64,000 bases of DNA from assembly GCF_003286085.1 (NCBI RefSeq), contig NW_020825288.1, forward strand, positions 6,944,001 to 7,008,000, written 5' to 3'. Both the position numbers and the translations under genes were made by a program. The notes below the pieces were generated by a model that was given only the letters and a program-made list of their open reading frames with translations, was not told the origin of the DNA and made no database searches. Source of the DNA: Drosophila persimilis. Lineage: Eukaryota > Arthropoda > Insecta > Diptera > Drosophilidae. Positions 37,852 to 48,971 of the stretch are shown here, one piece after another (position 1 is the stretch's first letter; each line of letters opens with the position of its first letter).

Positions 37852-40475
37852 AAAAAGCATACGTGTGACAGCGGATATTACTCGTTTTGGATATTCGGTT
37901 GAATACTGTGAGCTGGCCTAAGATTTTGGAATATTTTTAAGAATACCGGTTAACATTCACTAAGCTTCTCCTAAATTTACCTGATTCTGATAAAATCCCA
38001 ACCACACACTTGAGATATATTTCTAATACTTCTTTATACAGTTTCAATGGCCATGGCAGGGGGAGATATCAAAATGTTCTGTTTTGGGTACCTAGGGGCT
38101 TTGGTTGACTAGACCATTGGGCATTAATTTGGGATTTGTTGGGCGAACGTTCGATGAATGGAACTGGTCAAAATTGGTGGCATTGTTGTCGCCATTGGCA
38201 GGCAATCTATAGACGCCATCGGTACGGTGCGGTTCGGTTTGGCCTGCCGTCAGGCTGCCGCTTGGCTCCCGCTCTATTTATTGTATTTGATAAGCTGCTC
38301 TGATAAGTCCCCATGGCAATCGAACGGACCGCAGTGTGCGCACGGTGGCCCGATATGATAAACCTTCTGATGAGGCCACAAGAGCTGTATAAATATCCGA
38401 CGGATGGAAAATGGGGAAATTTACATGGCCCCACAACTCCGGGAATCTCTACTCTGGGATCCGATGGGGTTAGACATTTTTTTTTTGGGTTCTCACTAGC
38501 GCGATAAAGCTTAACAGCTCTGCCGCAGTCTAATCTTTGAGGGCGTGTGCGGGGATCCGTGTATACATAGGTGTGTGGCCGTAGCCCATATCGGTCCACA
38601 CCATCGACTACTGTATATTTACGCATTGATATTGATATGCGATAAGCAAAACTGCTTATAAAACACATTTATATCGTTTTTCCCAGAGCCCAGAGACCAC
38701 TTGCACTACGCCAATGCCATGCCAAACGGTAACGAAGGCAGACGATAGACGATCGCCTCGCCTCGCCTCGTCTCGTCTCTCCACCGAGGGGTAACACTTG
38801 TTCGATTCGTGTATTACAGTAGTTTCTTGATAGCCAGCTCCACGTACGGACGCGCACGGGAACGAACACGGAAAACAAACGATCGGGAGATCGATGTGGG
38901 TCTACATTAAGTATTTACCGACAATAACAATAACACAATGGCCACAGGAGGAGAAACAAATTGCTAAATAGTAAACGGAAAACATACGCACATTGCGCGG
39001 TGTCAGCAGAAGCAGAAGATCTCGATGTGCAAAACCGCAACGTCCTGAAGGCCAATTGAAGTTTGTGTGGCATTAGGTAACCAGAGACGCGAACCGAACG
39101 GTTCTATCAGCAGAAAACAGGCCAAGTGCTAGTGCTTGGCGCATTAATCGAAAAGCAAAGAAACAAAAAAAAAACAAAAAAACTATATATAAAAAACAGC
39201 CATATCAGCAGTACGTATTCCTTCCACTTTGACGTACTTCACTCAAATATGAAAGCATTGTGTCAGTTGTCCATCAGCTGCTGATGGTTGATCCCCCCGA
39301 GCTCTGTCCACAGTGAGTGCTAAATTTGTATTATTTGGATTCAACTTCTGCTAGCCATAAACAAATTGTCTATTAAACAATCAGCTTTTCACCTAATAAA
39401 TGATATCGTATAAATCAATTGAGTCGATGCCAATCAAGTGGGGCAACACAGATAAATCTCCATCACAATGGGGTTCGCTGGATCTGCCGATCGTGGAAAA
39501 TAACACGAACTGCATAAACAAAACGCCCATCGAATCAAATGTGTTTTATGAGCCTTCTGTGGCCAGAGGTTTGCTAAAAAGTGACTCGAAAATGATTTGT
39601 CCGTGACATTCCAATTAAAAAAAAATTCACCAAAGTGTGTCTACATGAATGCATTACTTATTCTATTAAAATTCTAAGGGTGTTTGTAGGAGCAGAGAAC
39701 CAGGAATTGATTTGAATGTGTAATTTCTTAGGGCGGAAGGAATATTTAATTCGAATCTTTTGATTTGATTTCTTGATAAATCACAGTCTTTTGTTTTTCG
39801 TTGTAGCAAACTTTTTTTATTCCCAAAAAATCCACATTCCATTGAAAATTTCGAAAAGAAAATGTTCCCCTCTCATGAGTTCACCATTAGAGCCCTGCTA
39901 TGTGCTTTTTTAGACAATATTTAGTGTCTGGCCCAAGCAGAATTGATAAACGAGCATTATCGCTGCCGGCAATGATTTATTGTTGCATAAATGGCACTCA
40001 CTATTTTATTAATAAATGGAAAGCAAAATTGCTGATAATTTATATATATGTACGTACCAAGGATTTGTGTCTAAATGCTTGTGTGTTTTGTGAGCTAATG
40101 TAGAGCACCGCCCCCTTCGCCCCAAATGGCCAAGTAAATAAACAAAAGAAAATTTTACACTCATTGCCGACAGCGCAGCGCACAATTAAATGTGTGAAAA
40201 ATATGTTCGAGCGGGTGGAAAATGCAGCCCGCCTCGACACACAAATAAATAAATACAAATTTGGAGAGCTTCGAGTGTTTGCTTAGAAATTAAATTAAAA
40301 TCGATCACTCGCTGGGAATGAATGGATGGCCAAAAGCAGTGGAAGTGGAATCGAAATAAATATTCTACCATTACAGGGTATCGTATCTGTGCCACAAACT
40401 AACAAATCCATGTATCTGATAGGTCGACGCAGCAACAACAATTGTCTGGCAATGTATCGGATATACTAAGTGGAA
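37852..40475. other. Intergenic and probable 5' UTR of the Ig receptor gene
   Basis: There is no coding exon I can support. A GATA-site cluster lies at 38288-38362 and a TATAAATA near 38389. A short open piece at 39282-39310 ends CCACA before GTGAGTGC and may be a non-coding first exon of the downstream Ig gene. The stretch 38870-39230 has the A-rich, CAG-rich look of a fly 5' UTR. None of this is proven. Confidence 0.35.
38288..38362. promoter_or_regulatory. Cluster of GATA-factor sites
   Basis: Two TGATAAG sites (38288 and 38301) and a TGATAAA (38356) fall within 75 bp; the pair at the left is 13 bp apart. All match WGATAR, bound by GATA factors in fly gut, fat body and blood. Confidence 0.4.
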
Positions 40476-42589
40476 ATGGATCCGATGATTAGACAGAGAT
40501 ATTATCTGTGGTGGTCTAGCCACATTTGGCTTTTGATACACCTGTATTTCTGTGGCTTTCAACAAGCTCACGGCTACTTTGTGGATTATACAGGTAAGTT
40601 GATGCCTGACCGAATCATTTTGTCCGTGGATTAGTGGGAGTCTGAGTTTCACAGGCTAATGAGGTTCTAAGCTTATAAGTAGAATACAGTTTCAATTGTG
40701 ATGTATCAATTATTGTAGGTGGAATTATTTCTAGATCGATTTTTAAGTTCTTCATGGCAAATTCCAGCGAAATGAATCGCATTCTTCAGCTAAACTAATT
40801 GTTAGTTGGAGACCATCGAATATTACAGAGAACTATAACGTTCTGTTTACCGGCAGTCCGATCCGGAGGCTTGGATGAACTTGAATAAGGTCCCGAAGAC
40901 GACGATTTCCAAAGGCCGGGCAATGGCAGAATGCTTTCGTTCTTAGTAGAAACAAATTTCTATAATAGACTTATAGATATTATAGTACATTCATAGATCG
41001 ATTTTTAGGTTCTTAGAATTAGATAATCTGATATATGGATCTCGCATTTTTCAGCTAAACAAACTGAAAATTTGATACCATTTAGAACCAGATTACCAGA
41101 TAACTACAACGTTCTGCTGTCGTTCTTAGTATTCCCAGAATTACAGAGAATTACAACGTTTCGCTTTCATTCGTAGTAAAAATCCGAATAGGTCTGGCGA
41201 TTCATATAACAGTCGGTATACTCAATTGAAATTTAACCCATCGACCTGTAACGAATGGCATGAGCGTTACGGAAACCTGAATCCACAGCTCAACTCTTTT
41301 TCAATTTCACGTTTCCGCTTTCATTCCACAAAAATGCTTGGATTATTAATCGTATTTTTTGAGAGAACAGCATTTGATAAGATACCGCTGTTTCGCCTAT
41401 CAATTGCTGTCAAAATGGTAAACAAACATTTTGGCATTGAATTGATTGGACTGTTTTCCCATCTGCTTCTTGTTTTTTCCATTGGCCGGTGCAGAGAACA
41501 CAGAGTTGATACAGCAGCGTGCCGGATACGATGTGAAGCTGCAGTGCAATCTGAAGGGTCTGCTGGACGAGAGCAAGCTGGCCGATATCCAGATACATTG
41601 GTTCTTTAAGGTAGTATATGCCTCAATCATATCCACAGAATCCTGCTTTAACCGATTCCTTATTGCCCATCTCTGCAGCAATGCAGCGACAATAATTGCT
41701 ATCAGCCCGAGGCGGCCGATGACTGGACAGCCCTGCCCTGCGAACCGAGTCTGTGCCGGCCAGAGCTCTGGCTGCGGAACGTAACGGAGCGCTATTCCGG
41801 ACTCTACAAATGCAGCATCAATCCGCACGTCTGGGACGAGGCGCAGTCGGTGGACGTGCAGCTAGTGCGCACCTACCAGCTAGATGTGAAGAGTAAGACC
41901 TCATCTCGTCCTTCTGCAGTCAGAGCCTACTAAGATTCGACTCTCTCCATCCGTTAGACAGTTCACTGGCTGCTCCCGAGTTCATGGATTCGTATCCCAG
42001 CAACAAGACCGCCTCGCTGGGCAGTCGGGTGGTTTTCCAGTGTAGGGTGCACAGCGAGGAGCATCCAACAATCAAGTGGTTTAAGAGGCACTCCTTCGTG
42101 GGTTCCCTGCCAGCCGGTGAGGGACCCTCCGCATCGCCTGCTTCCAATTTCAGTGCACACATCGTACGCTACGATGGACGCACCTATGAGCTGCTGTCCA
42201 CGGCCTCGGAGATGATGATCGGACCGCAGATCTATCTCAGCAAGCTGATTCTTGACGGCGTGCGACTGAGGGATGCCGGACACTATGCTTGTGCAGCCAT
42301 CAGCTATCGCGGGCACAAGATCCGCGAGGCCTTTCTGGACGTTCTGCCAGCTGAAGAGCAGGACGAGGAGTACTGGAACGATTACGACAACAGTGATGAA
42401 GGTGTTCCCGGCAGCGATCCGCGCGAGTTTCTGCTGCTATTCCTCATGCCCTTGGGCCTGGCTCTGCTACCCCTGACCGTCTGGTGCAGTTATCTCGTGT
42501 ACAAGCGCTTCTCTGGACACGGAGACTGCCAGCGCATGGACTCGGATGAGGAGCTCGACACGGAGCGGTGTGTCCTGGGTGGCAACTGA
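40476..42589 (+). CDS. Immunoglobulin-domain, FGFR-like single-pass receptor
   Basis: Exons 40476-40593, 41495-41610, 41679-41892 and 41958-42589 give 359 residues. Exon 1 encodes a hydrophobic signal sequence (WLLIHLYFCGFQQAHG). Two Ig-like domains follow: the first with cysteines in VKLQCNL and GLYKCSI, the second with VVFQCRV, IKWF and DAGHYACAA. A transmembrane helix is visible (about 310-335, LLLFLMPLGLALLPLTVWCSYLVY), then a tail of only about 25 residues ending acidic, so there is no kinase domain. Ig arrangement and the SEEHPTIKWFK string are FGFR-like, suggesting an FGFRL1-type decoy or adhesion receptor; I recall a fly gene of this kind, CG31431, in this region. Introns 2 and 3 are short, but intron 1 is 901 bp. 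Confidence 0.85.
40594..41494 (+). other. First intron of the Ig receptor gene
   Basis: The donor is GTAAGT after the signal-peptide exon and the acceptor is GGTGCAG. The interior contains three or four diverged copies of a motif with AATTACAGAGAACTACAACGTT (about 40823, 41095, 41141) and TAGATCGATTTTTAGGTTCTT (40732, 40996), so part of the intron arose by local duplication. Confidence 0.6.
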
Positions 42590-43091
42590 TTCCGATTACT
42601 GACCGGGGCAAGCTGCAATACGCTTATTACGATTACGAGTGAAGACTGTCCATAGTTCTACGATTAGATTACTAGATTAAATGTGTAAATTAAGTGTTTT
42701 CTTTAAACATACATGGAGTTTTCGTTATCCAGATTGCCTGGGATTCTTCCTTCATTTCTATTTTGTCGTTCCTTGTAGTATTGTGAGTTGAACGATGGTT
42801 ATGTTCGAACGTTACTAAAGAATATTACACAGTTCAAAATTTATTATTCAAATTATTTTTGTATGAAATTCAAAATTTGTTACGTCTTACCGTTTCGGCT
42901 ATTGGCTCGCCAGCACTTTAACTGATCCTTCGCCGATCATCCTCCTGTGGAGGGTCACCGATCACCGTTTGAGTGATCTGTTTTTTGCGACAAAGCGTGA
43001 GTGTGGCAAACCAGTTGCCTCTTGAATCCAATTCCAAATGCGTTCTCCTTTCAGATCTGGAGAAGCCTCTCTGTAATTACAAGAAGGAACC
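42590..43091. other. Intergenic DNA and 5' UTR of the next gene
   Basis: The first part is the 3' end of the Ig gene (no clean AATAAA read with certainty). A 58 nt intron at 42997-43054 (GTGAGT...CTTTCAG) sits in the 5' UTR of the gene starting at 43092. Confidence 0.5.
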
Positions 43092-43724
43092 ATGTCGGGT
43101 TTGAATCAGCACTATCAGGACTACTACCTGATGCCGGGCACGTACTCCTATCCAATGGCCATGCACGCCGCACCAACGGCTAGCGCCTATCTGCCAAACT
43201 ACGAAGAGATGTCCTGGCTTATGCCAGACAACAGCGCGGCCACCTATGTGGCTAGTCCCATTGGCGTGATCAACTATCTGTCCGATCTTCAGTCCCAAAT
43301 GGCCTTGCCCACCCAACAAAATCTAAACAGCGGTCTCTTCTATGCGGTCCTCAATCCGCTTGAACAGCATGTGGGTATGCCAATGGCAGTGCCTGTGGTA
43401 GTGCCGGTGCAAGTGCCAGTGTCGGTGCCGGCCTATCACCAGGCGATATATGCCTGCCAGCAACCAGTGGAGCAGATTTGTTATTACCAGTTGGTGCCCA
43501 TGTCTGAGGAGGAGGTTACCTCCACAGGACAGCAGCCAGAAGACTACTCAGACCAGCCCGCAGAAGCGGAAGAGCAAGCCATGGAGCCAGCAGTTGAGCA
43601 AGAGCCTACAAACGGCCAGCGAACCTACCAGGCAGAAGAGGGCTACTTGGTTGAGGAGCCGACCTCCTCGGAAGAGGACCAGGAGGAGAGCAAAGAGGAA
43701 CCAACCACACCAGAGACGCATTGA
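43092..43724 (+). CDS. Uncharacterised low-complexity protein with acidic tail
   Basis: A single coding exon of 210 residues, with a probable short intron in the 5' UTR (42997-43054). I do not recognise the protein. The first half is Tyr/Met/Pro/Ala-rich (MSGLNQHYQDYYLMPGTY). A hydrophobic Val-Pro repeat lies at about 95-117 (VPVVVPVQVPVSVPAY). The last 75 residues are rich in Glu, Gln, Pro and Thr, ending SSEEDQEESKEEPTTPETH. There is no signal peptide, membrane helix or catalytic motif. Codon choice (G/C in third positions) and the clean start context support a real gene. The composition suggests an intrinsically disordered, lineage-restricted protein; function unknown. Confidence 0.75.
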   Translation: MSGLNQHYQDYYLMPGTYSYPMAMHAAPTASAYLPNYEEMSWLMPDNSAATYVASPIGVINYLSDLQSQMALPTQQNLNSGLFYAVLNPLEQHVGMPMAVPVVVPVQVPVSVPAYHQAIYACQQPVEQICYYQLVPMSEEEVTSTGQQPEDYSDQPAEAEEQAMEPAVEQEPTNGQRTYQAEEGYLVEEPTSSEEDQEESKEEPTTPETH

Positions 43725-44258
43725 GAAGCTCCCACGGATCTCACTTGTTCTGCTATCGAGGCCAGTGGTGGATCAATCGATACAAATCGATTATGTTACT
43801 GTGTACCTTTGCAAAGAATTGTTTTATTATAATTTATAGTCGCAAAAACATACTTCCCAACTAAATATTGCCAGTGCTTTGATGCAGGGCATCGGCTAGT
43901 CGAGTCGGCGCCTCTCGGCTCTTCTCTTTGGCTTTTGGGCACCTAATTTAATTATTCGCACATGTCTGTCGACGTCGGCCGGCCCCCCCATGCTCTCAGC
44001 TCTGCCGCCTGCTGGGGCTCTCTCTTCGGTTGGGCAAACGCTGACTGCCTGCTCCCTGCTGGCTGCTGCCGTCAGCTGCTCAGTTGTTTGGGGGCTTTTG
44101 TTGCTGTCGAACGTGGGTGCGGACGCGCTGTTTGTTTGTGCTGTGCTGCAAAAACACTCTATAAAATAAACAAAAACTATTTTTAGTCTGCCAATCTGAA
44201 AGATTCGTATAGGCCGTATGCCGAGCGACTGCAGCAAGAGCAGCACAAGGAACTAATC
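43725..44258. other. Intergenic DNA before the phosphatase gene
   Basis: It contains a TATAAAA at 44160-44166, about 93 bp before the next start codon, a plausible core promoter. The rest (43900-44150) is CTG/GCC-rich and without an exon. Confidence 0.45.
44160..44166 (+). promoter_or_regulatory. TATA box candidate for the acid phosphatase gene
   Basis: TATAAAA lies 93 bp upstream of the start codon at 44259, leaving room for a roughly 60 bp 5' leader. No strong initiator is seen. Confidence 0.35.
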
Positions 44259-45833
44259 ATGGTGCAGCTCGACTGCAAATCGCGACGGGGCACCAAAATC
44301 TCGGTCATCGTGCTGGGCAGCGCCCTGTGCTTCGTGATGATGGCATACTTTGTGTTCGGGGACAGCAACGACGAGCAGGGCTTGCGAAATCTACGCATGA
44401 TCTCCATTGTGAGCTGCCCCAAAGCCGCTAAACAACTTTGACTCTGATGCTCTCTCTCTCTCTCTCTCTCTTTGCACAGCTGTTCCGCCATGGCGCCAAG
44501 AATCCGAGTGGCTTTTATCCGCACGACCCGCATGCAGCGCACGACTGGCAGGGTGGCTCTGGTGCCCTGACACCGGTGAGTCAATGGCGCATTGGAGATG
44601 GAAGACCCTCGCTCTACTTAACCCGATCTTTCTCCACAGAGGGGCAGCCTGCAGGCGTACAATCTGGGCAAGAACCTGCGGATGCGCTACTATCGACTGT
44701 TTCCATCGAACAGCCTCTATACACAGCAGCAGGTGCACGTGCTCAGCTCTGCCGCGGAACGCTGTGTGGTGCGTCAAGAAAGGTAACCATCAGATGCGGT
44801 AAACCTAATCAGTTGGCCGTTATCTTTTAGATGAGCGCCCAGAGCGTTTTGGCCGGTTTCATGCCGCCTCTGGAGAACAACAATGTGCTGCCCATACCCT
44901 GGCAACCGGTGGCTGTAAATACCCTATCGCGCAACGATGACATCGTAAGTTCCCATATCCATTATCTATTCTATCTATCCAATCCATCTTTCCCTTCCAG
45001 CTGCTGGCCCAGAAGAAACCCTGCCTTAAATATGACAACATCTTGCAGAAGCTCTATAAATCTCCACCGCCAGAGCTGCAGAAACTGAACGAGGACAACA
45101 AGGAGCTGTACAAGCTGCTCACAAAGAACACAGGCAAGGTAGGACCATCACTATCCATCCCCCCTGAAGACGCCGCATAATTGCCGCATAATCTTAATTT
45201 GCAGAACATTTCGAATGTTCTGGATGTGGAGCTGCTGTATGGCACCCTGAAGACGGAGGAGGAGGCCGGTCTGGTGCTGCCAGATTGGACCGAGAATATA
45301 TATCCAGAGGAGATACGACCGCTGGCCGAGCGCAGCTATGCCTTGTTCACAGAATCCAATCTGATGAAGCGCATCAAGGGCGGTGCCTTCCTGACCGAAA
45401 TTCTCAACAAAATGCAAAACAAACGCAAGAAGAACTTGAGTCCAGATCGAAAGATATTCCTATATTCCGGGCACGATGTCACCCTGGTCAATGTGATGAA
45501 CTCGCTGGGGATATTGGATCAGACGGCCAAGCTGCCGGAATATGCATCCGCCTTGGCCTTTGAGCTGCACCACAGCAAATACTTTAGTGATGGCGACTTC
45601 GAAGTGAAGGTTTGTGGAGGCATATACATGGCTATGGCTATCTAACAGTTTTCGTATTCCTTCTGCAGTTGGTGTACTATTACAATAGCGATGACAAGTT
45701 CCCCAAGGAGCTGACAATACCCAATTGTGATGTGCCCTGCTCGCTCACACAGTTTGAGGCTTCTCTGAAGGCACTGCTCCTGGTCAACTACGACGAGACC
45801 TGCGAGAATCATCCGCCCGACTGCAGAAATTGA
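44259..45833 (+). CDS. Histidine acid phosphatase family protein, signal-anchored
   Basis: This is a branch-2 histidine phosphatase (prostatic/lysosomal acid phosphatase family), a phosphomonoesterase using a phospho-histidine intermediate. Seven exons (44259-44408, 44480-44575, 44640-44768, 44831-44944, 45001-45138, 45205-45609, 45669-45833) encode 398 residues, the family's usual size. The catalytic LFRHGAK motif sits at the start of exon 2 and the proton-donor motif SGHDVTL in exon 6; the intermediate SSAAERCVMSAQ also matches. A hydrophobic N-terminal segment (ISVIVLGSALCFVMMAYFVF) without a clear cleavage site suggests a membrane anchor or uncleaved signal, with the enzyme in the secretory or lysosomal lumen. 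Cysteines near the C-terminus (CDVPCSL, ETCENH, DCRN) fit disulfides. All introns are under 75 nt. From memory this corresponds to CG6656. Confidence 0.9.
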
Positions 45834-45964
45834 GTTATGGTTTTGTTATTTAGAGTGTAATTATGTTATTGCTGGCGAGCTTGTATAATATACGGGAGAG
45901 AAGGTCGCTGCCCTGAGCAGCCCAGTTGTAAAATGTTGACATTTATCATTTTAATGCCTCAAAA

Positions 45965-46509
<545 letters not shown>

Positions 46510-46923
46510 GCTCCAAAGAAATGTGTTATGGCATCGGTAAAAGTAAAAACAATTCGCGCACCGGTTTTTTTTTTATTATTGTCAGCACCGATAAGTGCTA
46601 TCGCCCGCCAAAGTCGAGTTGGCAGGCCCTTGTCACAATCAGGTGCGCGGGAATTTGAATTGAATCAGTATCAATATAATCTTAAAAACATACAGAAAGA
46701 AATTGGTTGTTTCTGTAAGCCTACAGTATAATGTTTCGCTCACAAGAGCATTCTGATATTTTTATTTTTCACTACACTTTAAATAATGTTATCGATTATC
46801 GGTCATCGGTCAAATTTGGCATTCACAGGGACGCGCGCGTGTATTTAAAAAATGTAAACAAAGAGTTTGTTAAAATATTTAAGCTGCTTGACCCGACAGA
46901 GTTTAATCTATTTTCATCCTTAG
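46510..46923. promoter_or_regulatory. Divergent promoter region with DRE-like element
   Basis: It lies between the C15orf61-like gene (minus) and the P5CDH paralogue (plus). A TTATCGATTATCGG string near 46789-46802 resembles the DREF element TATCGATA (7 of 8). The first exon with the P5CDH start codon should be in or beyond this interval, but I could not identify an ATG that joins in frame to the acceptor at 46923. Confidence 0.4.
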
Positions 46924-48691
46924 CGTGCTGACCCATTTCGGCTCCCGTACCAGATTGGTTGAACACTTTGATCAGGTGCCCATTGCCAACGAGAAGCTGT
47001 TGGAGTACAAGGATGGATCGGACGAACGCAAGGAACTGGAGTCGTCGCTGCAAAATATTCTGACCACAGTCAAGTACGTGCCCATCGTGATCGATGGCGA
47101 GGAGCATGCCGTTCATGGCATGGAATGGAAGGAGCAGATCTTGCCGTACAACTTCAAGAGGCAAGTAGCTCGATATGGCCACGCAACTCGCACTATGTTG
47201 AATATGGCCATTAAGAAGACTGTGGAGGTCCAGAAGAGCTGGGACACGACGCAGCTAAGCAATCGGATGTACATATGGAACAAGGCGGCTGATTTGATTG
47301 CCACAAAATACCGGTCCGACATAGTCGCTGCCACAATGCTCGGCCAGGGGAAGACCTTGCGCCAGGCGGAGACGGACGTGGCTGAGCTCGTCGACCTCCT
47401 GCGCATGAGCCCCGTGTTCCTGCGTGACGTGGCCAATTACGAACCATTCAATGACTGTCCCGACTCCCAACACAACTACATGAGGCTGCGGGGCTTGACC
47501 GGGTTCGTGGCTGCCATCAGTCCCTTCAATTACACCAGCATTGCGGCCAATCTGGCCTTAACACCTGCCCTGATGGGCAACGCAGTGATGTGGAAGCCCT
47601 CGGACTCGGCCATTCTGTCCAACTGGTACGTGTTCCAGGCCATGCGCGATGCTGGACTGCCCGATGGTGTCGTCAACTTCATTCCGTGTGAGGAGACGAC
47701 CTTTGCCTCGGTGGTCACGCAGGATTCTATGCTGGCCGGGATTCACTTTACGGGCACTTCAGGGGTGCTTAAGGTGCTGTGGAAGCTGGTGGCCAATAAC
47801 ATCAACTGCTACCAGAACTATCCACGGCTGGTGGGGGACACTGGTGGCAAGAACTTTCACTTTGTTCATTCGTCTGCCGATCCCGAAACAGCTGTGGCTT
47901 GCACCATACGAGCGGCCTTCGAGTATGCGGGCCAGAATTGCTCCTCCTGCTCGATGCTGTACGTGCCCGAATCCCTCTGGGAGTCGAAAATCAAGAAGCC
48001 TCTGCTGGAGATTAGCTCCAAGCTCTTTGTCAGCAAAGCCACCTACTGCAACTGTTTCTACTCGGCGCTGATCAACAAGCGGGCCTACAACCGCATCTAC
48101 ATGTGGCTGCGGTACATTGAGCGAAATCGCAATTGCGAGCTTCTCACCGGCGGCAGGGGCAGCAGGACGCGGGGCTACTTCGTGGATCCCACCATTGTGC
48201 GGGTTTACAATCTGGACGATCAAATCTGCAAGGACGAATTGCTGGGGCCCATACTATGCGTTTATGTCTATCCGGACAATCAGCTGGCGGAGACTATGGC
48301 GAAGGTGGCCCAGATCAATCACGGACTGATCGGCTCCGTCTTTGCCAGCGACGGTGCTTTCGTCGATGAGGCCTACAGGGTATTCAAGCTTAATGTGGGA
48401 AATCTGAATGTCAACGACAAGTCCACTGGCGCCATGGTGGCCAAGCAGCCCTTTGGAGCTGGTCACATGACGGGAACCAGCGAAAAATTAGGCAGTCCTC
48501 ATTCCCTGTTACGTTGGACATCGCCGCAGGTGATCAAGGAGTCGTTCAAGCCACATGTCAACGTCTATTATCCCTACATGGGCATCAGTGAGGACAAATC
48601 CACATATAAACTGCCTCAGGCGGAGACCACAGACGGCAGTCAGATGGCCAGAAATGTCACAGATTGGTCGGAAACGGCTACAAAATTTTAA
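46924..48691 (+). CDS. Delta-1-pyrroline-5-carboxylate dehydrogenase paralogue (ALDH4A1-like), 5' exon missing
   Basis: ALDH4 enzymes oxidise glutamate semialdehyde to glutamate in the mitochondrial matrix, the second step of proline breakdown. This exon encodes about 588 residues that align along nearly all of human ALDH4A1: ISPFNYT (the NAD-binding Asn), MWKPSD, FTGTSG, AFEYAGQNCSSC with the catalytic Cys (47939-47941), and the C-terminal RWTSPQVIKE. The general-base Glu of G-E-C/T-G-G-K-N is Asp here (GDTGGKNFHFVH, Asp codon 47837-47839), and the loop after LFVSKA is divergent. Position 46924 follows a CTTAG acceptor; the first in-frame codons (GTG CTG) are not a start, so a short upstream exon with the targeting sequence remains to be found. 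From memory this is CG6661, a paralogue of P5CDh1. Activity may be reduced or altered. Confidence 0.87.
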
Positions 48692-48971
48692 TTGTTTTAT
48701 AAGGGAAGACAAAGTAATTATTTTTGTATGAATATATATTGATGTTTCATGTGGTGGGGTGGGGGAAGCCTTGAGGAAAGGGAATCGATCTACAATCTCC
48801 ATCTAGAAAGCCGTGACTTTTCCGTCTCGATTTGTAAATATGTTAGATTCAAAGGGGCCTGGCTAGGTCATATGATATACAAAACTAATATTAAATCGCG
48901 CTGGGAAAGTAACAATTCTCTACTGCTGCTTGGTGGAGGACATTCGCGTATATTTTTTAAAAGAAAATGAG

